Part shown: one piece after another, positions 21,101-36,100 of the stretch
How positions within the stretch are numbered: the stretch's first letter is position 1
Layout: the number at the start of each line of letters is the position of its first letter
NCBI RefSeq assembly: GCF_949628215.1
Contig: NC_134310.1
Coordinates: 11,111,401 to 11,175,400 of the forward strand
Length of the DNA: 64,000 nucleotides
Source: Phalacrocorax aristotelis
Lineage: Eukaryota; Chordata; Aves; Suliformes; Phalacrocoracidae
Direction of reading: 5' to 3'
Notes under the pieces: generated by a model
The model's database searches: none
What the model was told of the DNA's origin: nothing
What the model saw: the letters and a program-made list of their open reading frames with translations, nothing else
Program-made: the position numbers and the translations under genes

Positions 21101-24100
21101 AAAATCTTCTAATCCAGGCAAGAATAAGATTATATCTCTGTGAGCTTTTATTTCAAGTATTTTTATATTTGAAATGAATTTCCTATCTGGAGTTCAGATG
21201 ACAGAAAAATATTTAAACTGAACCATTTTTCTGAGGTGAAAATTTTAAAATTTAATATGAAGTACTTTGAGGTCAGAAATTTTTTATAGACAAGAGGTGG
21301 CTGAACTAGAAACAAATGTTTTGTTCTTTAGCATGACAGCACAAAATCATAGACTGAGTTCAAACTGCTCACTACTTCTCATGCTGCTAAATGCAGAAGC
21401 CACTGCAGTGTTTGTTGTGAAAGATGACTTTGCTTAAACTACTAGTTTCTCATTACACAAATAGCCTTCATGAAGTAAAAGTGCCAAGTCAGAGACCAAA
21501 TCCCTTTCAACACTTTTCATGTTAAGTTAGAGGCCAAATCCATTTCAACACTTTTCACATGATGGCACTCTGAGAAGACCAGGTGAGTAATCAAGAAAGA
21601 AGCTACCCAAACCAGTCTTGCAAATTAAAGAATTCCTTTACTTCAAACCAGGCATTCAAAAAATATTTCCTACCTGAATTGTACACATACATCAATGAAC
21701 AAAATATACTTACTAGATTATCAATTTTGAGCGAGTTTTTAATTTCTGCATGTATCCTTTGAAGCCTAGAATCCATTGATGTTTCTAAAGATCAGAAATA
21801 GTAGACATGAATATTTAATAATCTCATGAGATGTTTTTTAGAAACATTTCTACAAACCTGAACTTGAGATACAGAACACAAAAAACTATGAGTAGGCAGC
21901 TCATTTTAAGTTTTCCTAAGGTGCATTAAAGTAGCAAATAACGTAGTTTTTTAGTTTTGGGTTTTTTTTTAACAACAACATGGAGTTACAACTGAATAAT
22001 TTTCTGCTGTAATATCCAACTGTCACCTTCTAGAAGTTAACCCAGGTTAAAAGAAAGTTTCAATAAATAGTAAGAGCTGGGAAAATACAGAAGCTTTATG
22101 ATAAGAGGATACCTGAATATTGATGCTTTGGATTTCAGACACTTAGTCACACTTGACTGGCTGGGTGGATGAAGGGAGAGCAGTGGATGTTTTTTACCTT
22201 GACTTCAGCAAGGCTTTTGACACTGTCTCCCATAAGATCCTCGTGGACAAGCTTAGGAAGTGTAGGTTAGATGAGAGGACAGCGAGGTAGAGTCAGACCT
22301 AGCTTAATGGCAGAGCTCAGAGGGTTGTGATCAACGGAGCAGAGTCTGGTTGGAGGCCTGTAACTAGCGGTGTTCCCCAGGGGTCTGTGCTGGGTCCAGT
22401 CCTGTTCAATATATTCATCAATGACCTGGACAAAGGGATAGAGTGTACACTCAGCAAGTTTGCTGATGATACAAAACTGGGAGGAGTGGCTGATACGCTG
22501 GAAGGCTGTGCTGCCATCCAACGAGACCTGGACAGGCTGGAGAGCTGGGCTGAGGGGAACCTCATGAAATTCAACAAGAGGAAGTGCAAGGTCCTGCACA
22601 TGGGGAGGAACAACCCCATGCACTGGTACAGGTTGGGGGTTGACCTGCTGGAAAGCAGCTCTGCTCAGAAGGACCTAGGAGTACTGGTGGACAGCAAGGT
22701 GACCCAGAGTCAGCAATGTGCCCTTGTGGCCAAGAAGGCCAACAGTATCCTGGGTTGCATTAAAAAGAGTGCGTCCAGCAGGTCGAGGGAGGGTATCCTC
22801 TCCCTCTACTCTGCCCTAGTGAGGCTACATCTGGAGTACTGTGTTCAGTTATGGCCCCCCCCAGTTTAAGAAGGACAGGGAACTGCTAGAGAGCAAGTCC
22901 AGCGGAGAGCTACAATGATCAGGGGACTGGAGCACCTCTCTTATGAAGAAAGGCTGAGAGACCTGGGTTTGTTTAGCCTGGACAAGAGAAGACTGAGGGG
23001 GGATTTCAGCAATGCTTATAAATATCTAAAGGGTGGGTGTCAGGACAGTGGGACTGGACAGGACAAGGGGCAATGGGCACAAGTTGGAACACAGGAAGTT
23101 CCACCTAAACATGAGAAAAAACTTCTTTTTTGTGAGGGTGACAGAGCAGTGGAACAGGCTGCCCAGAAAGGCTGTGGAGTCTCCTTCCCTGGAAATATTC
23201 AAAACCTGCCTGAATGCAGTCCCGTGCACCCTGCTTTAGGTGTCCCTGCTCAAGCAGGGGGTTGGACAAGATGATCTCCAGAGGTCCCTTCCAACTCCAA
23301 CCATTCTGTGATTCTGTGATAGTCCAAATCCATCCAAATAAAATCAAGGCTGGTTTTCCCCCTGATGGCGATTGGTAAGTGATGTCCCTGTCTTTATATC
23401 AACCCATGAGCTTTTCCATCTTATTATCTCCCTGGTCCTGTTGGGAAGGGAGAGTGAGAGACCATCTGTCTGGGGGGTCTCGCAGCCAGCCAAGCTCAAC
23501 CCATCACAACATTTATTTGGATTTTCTTCAGTATACAAGTGATATACATAATAAGTAATACTGCAGGCAAGCTGCTTATTTTGTTTCTCCCATCTGTCTT
23601 GGACACATTTATATAAAAATCTCTCCTCCTGCCAACACTGGAATTTGTTCCAGTTTAAACCACTGGATTTCTACTATATAACAAAAGACAGGTGGAACCT
23701 GAAGGCAGTGGTTTCACTTGCCATTAAGACATATCTAAGAAGGGCAGGGACACTAAGAAGGGAATGACTTCTTATTGTAAAGGTTCGTTTGGAAGCGTGG
23801 TCTGGTGGACAAGAACTCAGTAACTATCTCAAATAAAAACCCCTTCCCTGGAAAAGGATATCATCTGACTATTTGCAAGGGGTCCCCTCTGATTATTCTG
23901 CTATGATGGAAAAGAAAATTACTTGTGAAGATAAACACCTAAAGTGATTCAGTTCAAAGAAACAGAACCTTTGATTTCATATGCTGGTGAATGGAGAACA
24001 TGTAAAAGGTTTAAAAACTAGGATACTGAAGACCAGTTCTAACACACTGCTGAAGGAAAGAATGAAGAAGGCCTAAATGAGAATACACTGCTTCAAAGAT

Positions 24101-27100
24101 CTGAAGGAAGTAATCACAGATCAAACATCTTTGACTGAGATCCCCCCAAAAACCCCTTAGCAGTAAGTCTAGACATATACTTTTAAAAAAATTAAGATAG
24201 TAAAAAATATTGTGTATTTATATATTCTGTGTATGTATATATATTAAGAATATTTAATATTATTTAAACTAACCTCTCTTCTTCTCCATCCTCTTAACTT
24301 CTGATTTCTTACCTTCTTCTTTATTTTGCCTATAAAAACATGAAAGCATTTTTATGATGCTGTCTTCTAAAGTCTTGAGTCTTTTATTATTATTATTTTT
24401 AAATTAGATGTTTTGAGATATTAAAACTGTGTGTAAAAATACAGAATTCAAACTCTGGTTTCTTCAAAGACCAAAATAAATTGAATAAATTTATTTATTA
24501 AGATACTGCAGATTGGGAATCCTCCAGATAAGCAGACTGTTTCCCCTAGAAGCAGCAAATGAAAGTATTATTAAAATCTAAAAATTATGACAAAACTGTA
24601 GTGTATAAAACAGATTGATGGAGAGACAATATTGTAAGAGGACAGAAATTCAGGTTTACCGTAGGGAATTATTTGAAAAAAGATTGATTATATGACAAAT
24701 AAAATAACTCTACTAAAAGAAGCACAGAAATAAGTAATCTATAAGTATACCATCATCTTTAAAGAAAACTCAAAAAATATTTTTGTTCAGAAATAAACAC
24801 CAAAAAAGCCCTATTTATCAAGTCTTCAGTCTTGTTTTATCATAGACTTTAAAAGCCTTATTTTAATTGTTATATTCCATCATGCCGTGAGTTTTTCCAA
24901 ATGTAAAAATAAGAATCTGTTAAATGAAAATCGTACATGTATATCAGTTTACATACTCCTTCCACATTTTATTCAGATACTGAATCAGACTTCCAAAAGC
25001 TTAAGATTATTATATAATTCTGCAGAATTTTGTAAAAGAGGGGGAAAAAATCTAACATCAACCTCTAGCTGAACTCTTTTCTTGAAGTACTAGTTTGTTT
25101 TCAAGTATTTCTGTAGCCAGTGCTCACAGATTGTTTTTGTCCAGCAGTTTTCATTGGGGGAAGCTATGCTGTCAGCTGTGTTCTCCTTGGTTTTAGAAGC
25201 ATGGAAGAGTCTGAGAGACTTGTGGTGTCCAGCATTCCTTTTGGCTGCCTGGAAGCTAAAACTCTGCAGATAAATCTGTGGGACATGGTGACTATTAATT
25301 GCAGTAGGGTAAACTTAAGAACAGGCAGGTACAGCTGATCAACACAAGGCTCCGAGGCTGGTGTCATCAGTGGAACTTTGGCTTTTTTGATCATGGGATG
25401 GTCTATGCAACACCAGGTCTGCTGACACTCAATGGGATGCAACTTTCTCAGAAGGGGAAAAGGGTTTTTGCTTAAGAACTAGCAGGGCTGATTGACAGAG
25501 CTTTAAACTAGATTGGAAGGGGGAAAGGGGCAATACAAGGCTAGTCAGCGACGGGCAATGGGAAGACACACCAAAGTTGGAGGAGCTGCGTGCTAGTGAG
25601 ACTCCTCAGACTGCTACATGTGTCGATGGGCACAATGAACCGCACTTGAAGTGTTTCTACACAAATGCGCGCAGCATGAGGAACAAACACGAGGAGCTAG
25701 AAGCCTTGGCCCAGTCCCAGAGATATGACATCTTTGGCATAAGTGAAACCTGGTGGGATGAGTCCTGTGACTGGTGTGCCGTGATGGATGGTTACAAGCT
25801 CTTCAGGAGGGACAGGCAGGGCAGGCGAGGCGGGGGCGCGGCATTGTATGTAGCGGAGCAGCTGGAATGCACGGAGCTTGCAGTTGGCGATGGCACAGTT
25901 GAGAGCCTCTGGGTAAGGATTAAGGGACAGACAAATAAAGCGGATGTTGTCGTGGGAGCCTACTATAGGCCACCCAGCCAGGAGGATGACACCGAACTAA
26001 GGGATGCCTCTAAGTCATCTGCCCTTGTCCTTATGGGGGACGTCAACTTGCCAGATGTCAACCGCGAATACCACACAGCTGGGACAATCAGGTCCAGAAG
26101 GTTCCTAAACCATGTGGACGACAATGTCTTGGTACAGGTACTAAGGGAACGGACCAGGAAGGGTGCCTTCCTTGACTTGTTGCTTATTAACAGAGAGGGC
26201 CTCGTGGGTGAAGTGGAGATTGGGGGCCGCCTTGGCCACAGTGACCATGAAACAGTCAAGTGTAAACTCTATGGTGACAGGAGGAAAGCTGCCAGCAAGA
26301 CCTCAGCTCTGGACATGAGGAGAGCAGACTTCAGGTTGCTCGGGGAACTGCTTAGTAAGGTCCCCAGGGAAAAAGCTTTTGAAGGTGCTGGGGTCCATCA
26401 GTGCTGGTCGCTTTTTAAGTACCACCTCCTAAAAGCACAGGAGCAGGCGATCCCAAAGTGTAGGAAGTAAAGCCGGCGAGGCAAAAGGCCAGCTTGGCTG
26501 ACCAGGGATCATCTTCTAGAAATAAGTAAACTTAAGTTATGTTTTATCTCTTCTTTTAGATGAACATGAATTTGATTTTGCTCCAGAGGTAGTCTTGGAA
26601 TTATTGGTTTCTGATTGGACAGCTTTAAAAAATGTCATTTGGGAGTTTTCAGCTAAATAACGATAATTGCAAATGTTTGTTTTGCCTGGATGAGAGGCAT
26701 ACTAAGGGAGTACCTTTTATAAATAAGAGATCAGTGCAAGTTCCGAACCCAAGTTATGCAACACAGCACTGTGCTTAAATCAATGAGTTGTTCAAAATGC
26801 AATGTGACATTAATGCAGTGTGGCATCTGAGTTAATTGAAATTGTAAATGAAGCGGTTGGACAGTGGAACATATGCGGCCAATCACTTGAAAACAAATGG
26901 CCACTTTTAATAACTCTCTCTCCAAGGTACATTTTTTTCATGACCTGTTCCACTTCCTTGTTTCTACAGAACCTGACAACACTTGGATTTTTGTAGTGGC
27001 AAGAGACAAACTGAGTCAGATTGCCCTTTTCATTTCCTGATGAAAGCATATGGCTGTTTGGGTGCAGACACGACACACCAGTGGTCATTACTGGTCAAAA

Positions 27101-30100
27101 GAAACTGAAGATGAACACTTCACATACTTGCACGAGATGTCTTGACCAGGTTGTCTCAAACAAGCAACTATAGGCAAATTAATTCATATATTTCTTTAAA
27201 TATTCCAGCACAATATTGTGCTTTTGTCCTTTAAAACTTGCAAGTATATCTTCCAAGGATTGAGCCAGTGGTAGCGTTACGTTCTGCCAATATACATTTC
27301 CCTCTATTCAAGAGAGCATTGGCTTGAACTCTAAGCTCCAGTTAGCATTGTCTGACACATCTAAACGAAGAAATCAAGCCTGTTTACATAAACCCTTGTA
27401 TGGCTACTTAAGAGCAATTTGTTTGGATTAGCCATTATCAAGCAATGTGTGCATAACGCAAACCTATCTTGCTTAAACCAATGTTAGTTTACAGTTTTTG
27501 CAGTAAAAGTCCACCTGTAAGCATACCACTGACTAAACTGGTACACCTTTCATGCTGAAAAATGCATACACTGCTCATGTTAAAACTCGAACAGTCTGCA
27601 AACTCTACTTCTGTCATGTGAAACTTGCTTATAATTTCATATGCAGTGTTAAATTGTTTAAAGAAGAGACCATTAAGCAGAGAAAACATGAGCAAAACAT
27701 GAATTTACAAAACACTTGTAAGCACTGAGTATTGCGTCTGAGCAAATGGTTTGTAAACGTCTCTTCAGTTCTGTATGTTAAATATTGCTGTAACTGTATT
27801 CCATTTGTTAACTAGAGATAAGGTGCTTTCATATCTTTTTGAATATGTACTTGAACAATCTGATCCCATAGCTAATCTTGCTTTGAGCCAGAGGTTGAAG
27901 TTAGATGACCTCCTGAGGTCCCTTTCAACCTGAATTATTCTGTGATTATGTGCATTCTAGAAAATAATGTATTCCAAGTGATTGTGCTTAAGAACTACTT
28001 TCAGTTGTGCTGATGGGCATATATGCTGTTTCCTTAAGTTATCTTTTTAAAGTTTGGGACGTGTTGAATTATTCATTGGTACTAAGAAAAGCTGTAGTTG
28101 GTAATGCATGGTAAATCAGCAAGTCAAGGTCTTTTCTGCAACATTGTTCAATAAGCTTCTTTGTTTCTTTTTACCGAGAGGATGAATAGCTGAGGATGTT
28201 GGCACAAATTTGGCAGTAGACTGAGGAGCAACGCAGTTGTACCTGCACAGACTCACATTCTTTAAGCAAGGCTGTGTTTTATGTACAAAGCACTGAACTG
28301 TTTGCCTAACAAATATCAATGAGGTAGCTACCTAGGCCAGAAAAAATGGAAAATAATGATTTTAAAAAATGAAACAAAAAATTCAATTTATAGCCATTAT
28401 GCTGACAGAGGAAGTTGCAAGAAAGCAAAAAGAAAAGTAAACCTTTTCGCATTTTATCAGTATTAGTTTTTGTGCTTAATAATTAGGCATCAGGTATAAT
28501 CTAAACTATGCAGAGTCACTAAGATAAGCTACTGCTCCTTACTTTTACTGAAGTGGAGCTCTGTATAGTTCCCTAGATGCACAAAATATGAAATCTATTT
28601 AAAAGTACAGGAGACTCGGCTCTCATGAGACCCCACCTGGAGTACTGCGTTCAGCTCTGGGGCCCCCAGCATAAGAAAGACATGGACCTGCTTGAGCAGG
28701 TCCAGTGGAGGGCCACAAAGGAGGATCAGGGGGCTGGAGCACCTCCCCTATGAGGACAGGCTGAGAGAGTTGGGGTTGTTTAGCCAAGAGAAGAGAAGGC
28801 TGCGGGGAGACCTTATAGCGGCCTTCCAGTACTTAAAGGGGGCCTACAGGAAAGATGGGGAGGGACTCTTTATCAGGGAGTGTAGTGATAGGATGAGGGG
28901 TAATGGTTTTAATCAGAAAGAGGGTAGATTTAGATTAGATATTAGGAAGAAATTATTTACTGTGAGGGTGGTGAGACACTGGAACAGGTTGCCCAGAGAA
29001 GTTGTGGGTGCCCCCTCCCTGGAAGTGTCCAAGGCCAGCTTGGATGGGGCTTTGAGAAACCTGATCTAGTGGATGGTATCCCTGCCCACGGCAGGGGACT
29101 TGGAACCAGGTGATCTTTAAGGTCCCTTCCAACCCAAACCGTTCTATGATTCTATGTTAACCAAAACAACACATGACAATTTATTGCAGAAATCAAAAAG
29201 CATGTCAGATTTACATAATATTGTCTTAAGAATTGCAGAAATGATAAAAACAATTTAGTGTTCAGTGTTGAGGTTTTCCCCAAGGAAGAAGTGTGTTTAG
29301 GTTTCTAGAGAAAGAATAACTGTCAAGGAAGGGACAAAATCACTTGGGGGTGGGTGGGTAGTAAATAATTCTAGATTCTTGTTAAAGGATAGAGAAAGGT
29401 TAAAATTTTATTGTTATAGATGAAGGGGACCATTTCCTTCTCCTAATTCCCAGAATTTTTACCTTGTTCTCCCCCTTTTTCCTCCTTCTGAAGAACTGTG
29501 TGGATGGGAACATCTCAATCTCATGGTGGTAGCTTCTTCACCCACTTGTGGAATAAGTCTTGAGAATGGGTCAGATCGATTTCTTCCTGCTGTCCCAACC
29601 CCCTAAGTTTCTGGCAGGATCTTCTCTCCGTGATAATGCTTGATTCATTTGTGATAATTTATCTTCTGACTGCAAACTGCTTGATATTACTCAACTGGCT
29701 TTGCAGAGCCAGAGTAGCATAAATCATAACTTCTTCCTTGTTCTGTCTGATAGTATAGCCTCCAGCTGCCCGACAGAGAAGGCAGTGTTTTCCAGGGAAC
29801 CCTATGTATTCCACAACCTGAGCAACTTAATTCGTGGCTACAGAATTTTTATATAAATCTCAATCTCATATGCTGACACTCAGGAAAAAAAAGGAGAGTC
29901 TACCACTTTTGGAAGAAGGGCCAGGTAACACGAGAAGAGTACAGAGACCTTGTTAGGTCTCGCAGGGAGAAAATTAGGCAAGCAAAAGCCCAGCTAGAAC
30001 TCAACCTGGCCACTGCTGTAAGGGATAACAAAAAATGTTTTTACAAATATATTAACAACAAAAAGAGAACCAAAGAGAATCTCCATCCTCTATTGGATGC

Positions 30101-33100
30101 AGAGGGGAACATTGCAGCTGAGGATGAGGGAAAAGGCTGAGGTACTAAATGCCTTCTTTGCCTCAATCTTTAACCATCAGACCAGTTATCCCCAGGGTAT
30201 TCAGCCCCCTGAGCTGGAAGGCAGGGACAGATCGCAGAATAAACCCCCCGTAATCCAGGAGGAAGCAGTTTACAACCTACTGCTCCACCTGGACTCTCAC
30301 AAGACTATGGGGCCGGATAGGATCCACCTGAGAGTAGTGAGGGAGCTGGCGGAGGAGCTTGCCAAGCCACTCTCCATCTGGACAGGGTGCTGGGCCATCT
30401 TGTCTAGACTGCGCTCTTCCTAGAAAGGTTGGACTAGATGATCCCCGAGGTCCCTTCCAACCTGTGATTCTGTGCTTTACCATCAGTCCTGGTTAACAGG
30501 GGAGGTCCCACATGACTGGAAGCTTGCTGATGTGACGCCCATCTACAAGAAGGTCCAGAAGGAGAAAGGGCCAGAAGATCTATAGGCCTGTCAGCCTGAC
30601 CTCAGTACCGGGGAAGGTTATGGAGCGGTTCATCTTGAGTGAGCTCACCAAGCATGTGCGGGACGACCAGGGGATCAGGCCCAGTCAGCATGGGTTCATG
30701 AAAGGCAGGCCCTGCCTGACCAACCTGATCTCCTTCTATGACCAGGTGACCCGCCTCATGGATGAGAGAAAGGCTGTGGATGATGTCTACCTGGACTTTA
30801 GTAAAGCCTTTGATACTGTCTCCCACAGCATCCTTCTAGAGAAGCTGGCGGCTCATGGCTTGGATGGGTGTACTCTTCGCTGGGTGAAAAACTGGCTGGA
30901 TGGCCAAGCCCAGAGAGTTGTGGTGAATGGAGCTAAATCCAGTTGGCGGCCGGTCACGAGCGGGGTTTCCCATGGTTCAGTTTTGGGGCCAGTCTTGTTT
31001 AATATCTTTATCAGTGATCTGGATGAGGGGATCGAGTGTGCCCCCAGTAAGTTTGCAGATGACACCAAGTTGGGCGGGAGCGTTGATTTGCTCGAGGGTA
31101 GGAAGGTTCTACAGAGGGACCTGGACAAGCTGGATCGATGGGCCGAGGCCAATTGTATGAGGTTTAACAAGGCCAAGTGCCAAGTCCTGCACTTGGGTCA
31201 CAAGAACCCCATGCAATTCTACAGGCTTGGGGAAGAGTGGCTGGAAAGCTGCCCGGCGGCGAAGGACCTGGGGGTGCTGTTTGACAGCTGGCTGAACATG
31301 AGGCAGCAGTGTGCCCAGGTGGCCAAGAAGGCCAACAGCATCCTGGCTTGTATCAGGAATAGTGTGGGCAGCAGGAGCAGGCAGGTGATTGTGCCCCTGT
31401 ACTCGGCACTGGTGAGGCCGCACCTTGAATATTGTGTTCGGTTTTGGGCCCCTCACTACAAGAAGGACATTGAGGTACTAGAGCGTGTCCAAAGAAGGGC
31501 AACGAAGCTGGTGAAGGGTCCGGAGAGCAGGTCTTATGAGGAGCAGCTGAGGGAACTGGGGTTGTTTAGTCTGGAGAAGAGGAGGCTGAGGGGGACACCT
31601 TATGACTCTCTACAACTACCTGAAAGGAGGTTGTAGTGAGGTGGGTGCTGGTCTCTTCTCCCAGGTCACTAGCGCTAGAACAAGCGGAAATGGCCTCAAG
31701 CCGCATCAGGGGAGGTTTAGATTGGATATTTGGAAAAATTTCTTTACTGAAAGAGTGGTCAGACATTGGAACAGGCTGCCCAGAGAGGTGGTGGAGTCGC
31801 CATCCCTGGAGGTATTTAAAAGACGTGTAGACGTGGCACTTGAGGGCATGGTTTAGGAGACATGGTAGTGTTGGGTTGACGGTCGGACTTGATGATCCTA
31901 GAGGTCTTTTCCAACCTTAATGATTCTATGATTCTATGATTCTATTCAAGACTTACTTAAAATATAATACATGGCCCTGCTGGAACAAGAGAGTTAGCTT
32001 CAGGTATTCTCAGGATGCTTCTAAACAGAACCCACCAACTCTATCCTAATGTTAGGAAATCTAAGTCACTGAAAGACTGACATCACTTAATTTCTGGATT
32101 CAATTTTTCCCATCCTCCCACAATACTACATATTGATTTACAAGAGCTTTTTTATTCTCCACTTAAAAAGTTAAATAATGCCTGGGGGGAAAAAAAGCAG
32201 AGGGAGGACACAGAACACAGTGCAAACCAATTGGGAATTTTGTCAGGTTTTGTGCCTCCTCTTAGTTTCAAGGTACTACCACAATGTACAGACACTATGT
32301 ATTAAAGCATACTCACAGCTCAGATTCCATTTGCTCCTCTTGCTTACACTTTCTTTCTGTCAGCGCTCTCTCATGTTGGCCTTGTAACATGTTTCTTCTA
32401 TGAGCTCCTTGAAAGATTCTCCCTCCTTTTTTCTTCTGTTTTTATTTAGGATTTTAAGGTGAGAAGAGAGGAGGAGTCTTTAGGTTACTGAACGTCAAAA
32501 ACATTAATAGTTAAACCTACCTGCTCTAGATGTCTACACATTATTGCTCTAGTCCATGAAACACCCTGATGAGAGTTAGCATTCCTCTGTAACTAAATCC
32601 AAATATTTTATATGCAGATAAGAAGCTGAGTTTTATTAGTGCTGTCTCTCAGATATGGAGAAGAATATCCCAAACACCAAAAAACCCAAAGCCATTCCCA
32701 AATGATCAACTAGAGACAGCTTCCTATCCCTCAAAAATATTTTTCACAGACCCCACAAAAAAGCATTCAAGTCAGTATATTAAAAAAAAAACAAACAACA
32801 AACCAACAAACTTTTGCTACAATAAATCACTTACATTTAAATCCATCCTTTAAAAAATAAAAAGTATTAGAAAGTTTTTTCCTTGTACATATCTAAAAGT
32901 TATTGAAAAGATTATTTGACAGAAAGGAATTCTGCAACTTCTCATTTCCAAGGCATGCATCTGCATTAGCCAGACACAAGGCTCCAACACCTAATAGACA
33001 AAACTGAAGACCTAGTATTAGCTTTAAGGAATATTTTCAGTGAACTCCTGTTCTTTACAATAAGTCAGTCAATAAAGAGCAAGATACCTTATCACCTTCA

Positions 33101-36100
33101 TGTTCTCCTTCATCCTCTTCAGAATCAGATGCTGATGCAGAACCCACTTGGGAAGTATTTCTCCTTTTTGGTTCAGTCTCCCTCTTTGCTTCTCTTCTAT
33201 CAAATTCCTTCCTTGATTTGTCTTCTTCCTTCTGACTCTCCTCATCTTTTTTCCCTTGTTTTTTGGCCTTTTCTTCCAGTCCTTTTTTCTTTGTCTTCTC
33301 CTCTTCATGAACACTAAAACACAGTAAATTATTTAAGCTTCATATTCATTATCTCTACCCAGTTTAAAGGAGAACCTAACTCTCAATTCAGGAAGATGTA
33401 CTTTTTAGTTTTTACTATCAAATACTCCACCTGCACAAAGTTGGCTCCCTCTTAGATCTTTCATTTCATAGGATCATAGGAGAATTCAGGTTGGAGGGGG
33501 CCTCTCGAAGTCTCTTGTCCAACCCCTTGCTGGGGGTGGTTCAGACCAGGTTACTCAGGGCTTTCTCCAGTCTGGTCTTGAAAACCTCCAAGGATGGAGA
33601 CTGGACAACCTCTGTGGGCAACCTGTCCCACTCCTTGACTGTCCTCAGGGTGAAAAAGTATTTCCCTACATCCAGTCTGATCCTCTCTTGTTTCAGTTCA
33701 TGCCCATTGCCTCTCATCCTCCCACCATGCACTGTTGTGACGAGCCTGGCTCCTTCTTCTTGATGAACTCCTTGTAGGTATTGGAAGGCTGTTATTAGAT
33801 CTCCCCCAAAGCCTTCTCTTCTCCAGGCTGAACAGGCCCAGTTCCCTGAGCCCCTCCTCATAGGACATGTGTTCCAGCCCTCTGACCAGCTTGGTGGCCC
33901 TCTGCTGAACTCGCTCCAGTTATTCGGCATCTTTCTTGTACTGGGGGACCCAGGATTCTAGATGGGGTCTAACAAGTGCTGAACAGAGGGGGATAATAAC
34001 TCCTCTCGATCTACCGCTGTGGTGGGTTGACCTTGGCTGGATGCCAGATGCTCACCAAGCCGCTCTGTCACTCCCCCTCCTTAGCAGGACAGGGGGAGAA
34101 AATAAGATTAAAAACTCATGGGTCAAGACAACGGTGGTTTAATGAAAGAAAGCAAAGGCCGCGCCCAGAAACAAAGCAAAAAAGAGAAAAAAAATATTAT
34201 CTTCTTCCCATCAGCAGGCCACATCCAGCCACTTCCTGGAAAGTAGGGCCTCAGTACGCGTAGCGATTGCTTTGGAAGAGAAACGCCTTAATAACAAATG
34301 CCCCTCCTCCCCCTCTTTTCTCTTAGCTTTTATTGCTGAGCATGGCATCAATTGGTAAGGAATATCCCTTTGGTCAGTTTGGGTCAGCTGTCCTGACTAG
34401 GTCCCCTCCCAAGATCTTGCCCACCCTCCAGCCTTTGGGGAGGGGGGTGGTGGCGAGACAGCCTTGATGCTGTGCAAGCACTGCTCAGCAACAGCCAAAA
34501 CATTGGTGTGCTATCAACATGATTTTAGCTACCAATACAAAGCACAGCACTATGAGGGCTGCTATGGGGAATGTTAACTCCGTCCCAGCCAAACCCAATA
34601 CAACTGCCTACGCTCCTGTTCATACAGTCCAGGATACTGTTGGCCTCCTTTGCTGCCAGGGCACACTGTTGGCTCGTGATCAGCTTTCTGTCTACCAGGA
34701 TCCCCAGGTCCTTTTCAGCAGAGCTGCTCCGCAGTCAGTCCCCAGCCTGTACCATTGCCAGGGGTTCTTCCTTCCCAGGGGCGGGACTTTGCATTTGTGC
34801 TGGTTGAATTTCATGAGGTTCCTGTCAGCCTGTTCCTCCAACCTGTCTAGTTCCCTCTGGATGGTGGCTCTGCCCTCAAGTGTATTGACTGCACCCCCTC
34901 CCCCCCCCCCCATTTGCTCTCATCTGCAAACTTGAAGAGAGTGCACGCTCTCACCTCCTCCAGATCATTGATGTTAAGCAGGACACGTCCCAGGATAGAC
35001 TCCTGCAGTATTCCACTTGTTACCATCCTCCAGGGAGACAACAACCTATTAACCCCTAGCCTCTGAGCCCAATCATCCAACCGCTTTTTTACCCATCTGG
35101 TCGTCCACCCATCCTGACTGCAACATCCAACTTATACTGAGTACTACAAGGAAAATGCTGGGCAGGAACTCAGTAAGTCATGACAGCTCATCAAATGCAA
35201 CCACTTGGTTTACAATAAAGACAGGCATTTTATATAAAAAGCCAACTCACATGTCAGTCTCTGAAGGACAAAGTGGTTTCACCAATTTGGGTCTCCCTCT
35301 TGGTTTTGGAACCTTTACTTCAGTAGCTAATTATACAAAAAGAACAGGTTAGTCTACAGCCACCACCCGTTCCTTATATAAAAGGATTGTTTCTCATGTC
35401 AATGCATAGAAGCAGCACTTGAGTCAAACCTAGTAAGGTAAATACTCTATTTAAAAAAAAATTCAGAGGTTGGAACTGTGTATCAAAGTTTAATCGAGAT
35501 CCCTTTGAAAAATTAAAATCTCAACCAACACTTTGGTCCTTTAAGATAGCAGTCTAAGAGGTTTAAACCATCTATTCCTGTGCCTTTTCCACCCAGTGCA
35601 CTCAGAACGGCCCTGCCTCATGTTACGCAGCTAATAAAAAAAATACGCCTGAAACAAGAGAATAATAAGTGGAATAATAAGACAATAATAAGCGGGGGAA
35701 AAGACTTAAGTAATTTAGTGTGCAAATCTAAACTCAACCTATTTATCAGTAGTAGTTTTAAGAGCTTCATGGAGCTTCCATCCCTTTCCCTGAGAGTAAA
35801 TCAGTGTCAAGAAATTCTACCACCATGCTGAGGTATGCAGCACAGTTCTACATTTTCTCAATTTCACCATGTTTCAGTGTTAAAGCGAGCTAAATGGTTT
35901 ATCCACCTTCTCGACGCTTATACCCTTTGAATTTTGTAAAATTAAAATACTTAGTATGCTGCCATTATGGATTGAAATTTATGGAACGTGCTTATTTGTT
36001 ATCCCCAGTGAACATTCTGTTAGGAAAAAACCTAACAGCCCAGTGTTTGAAGTGCTGCTGGTGTTAGTGTGGAGCACTGCTAAGCAAGAGATGCACGCAT

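Larger units (their letters stand above)
18972..25318. other. palindrome spacer (6.3 kb), single copy
   Basis: The only part of 1-44289 present once. It holds five PSIP1 exons (minus), the upstream part of a CR1 ORF1 at its left edge, a plus-strand CR1 (22150-23321) and an LTR tail (23345-23508). In palindromes the spacer can flip by recombination between the arms. Confidence 0.9.
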
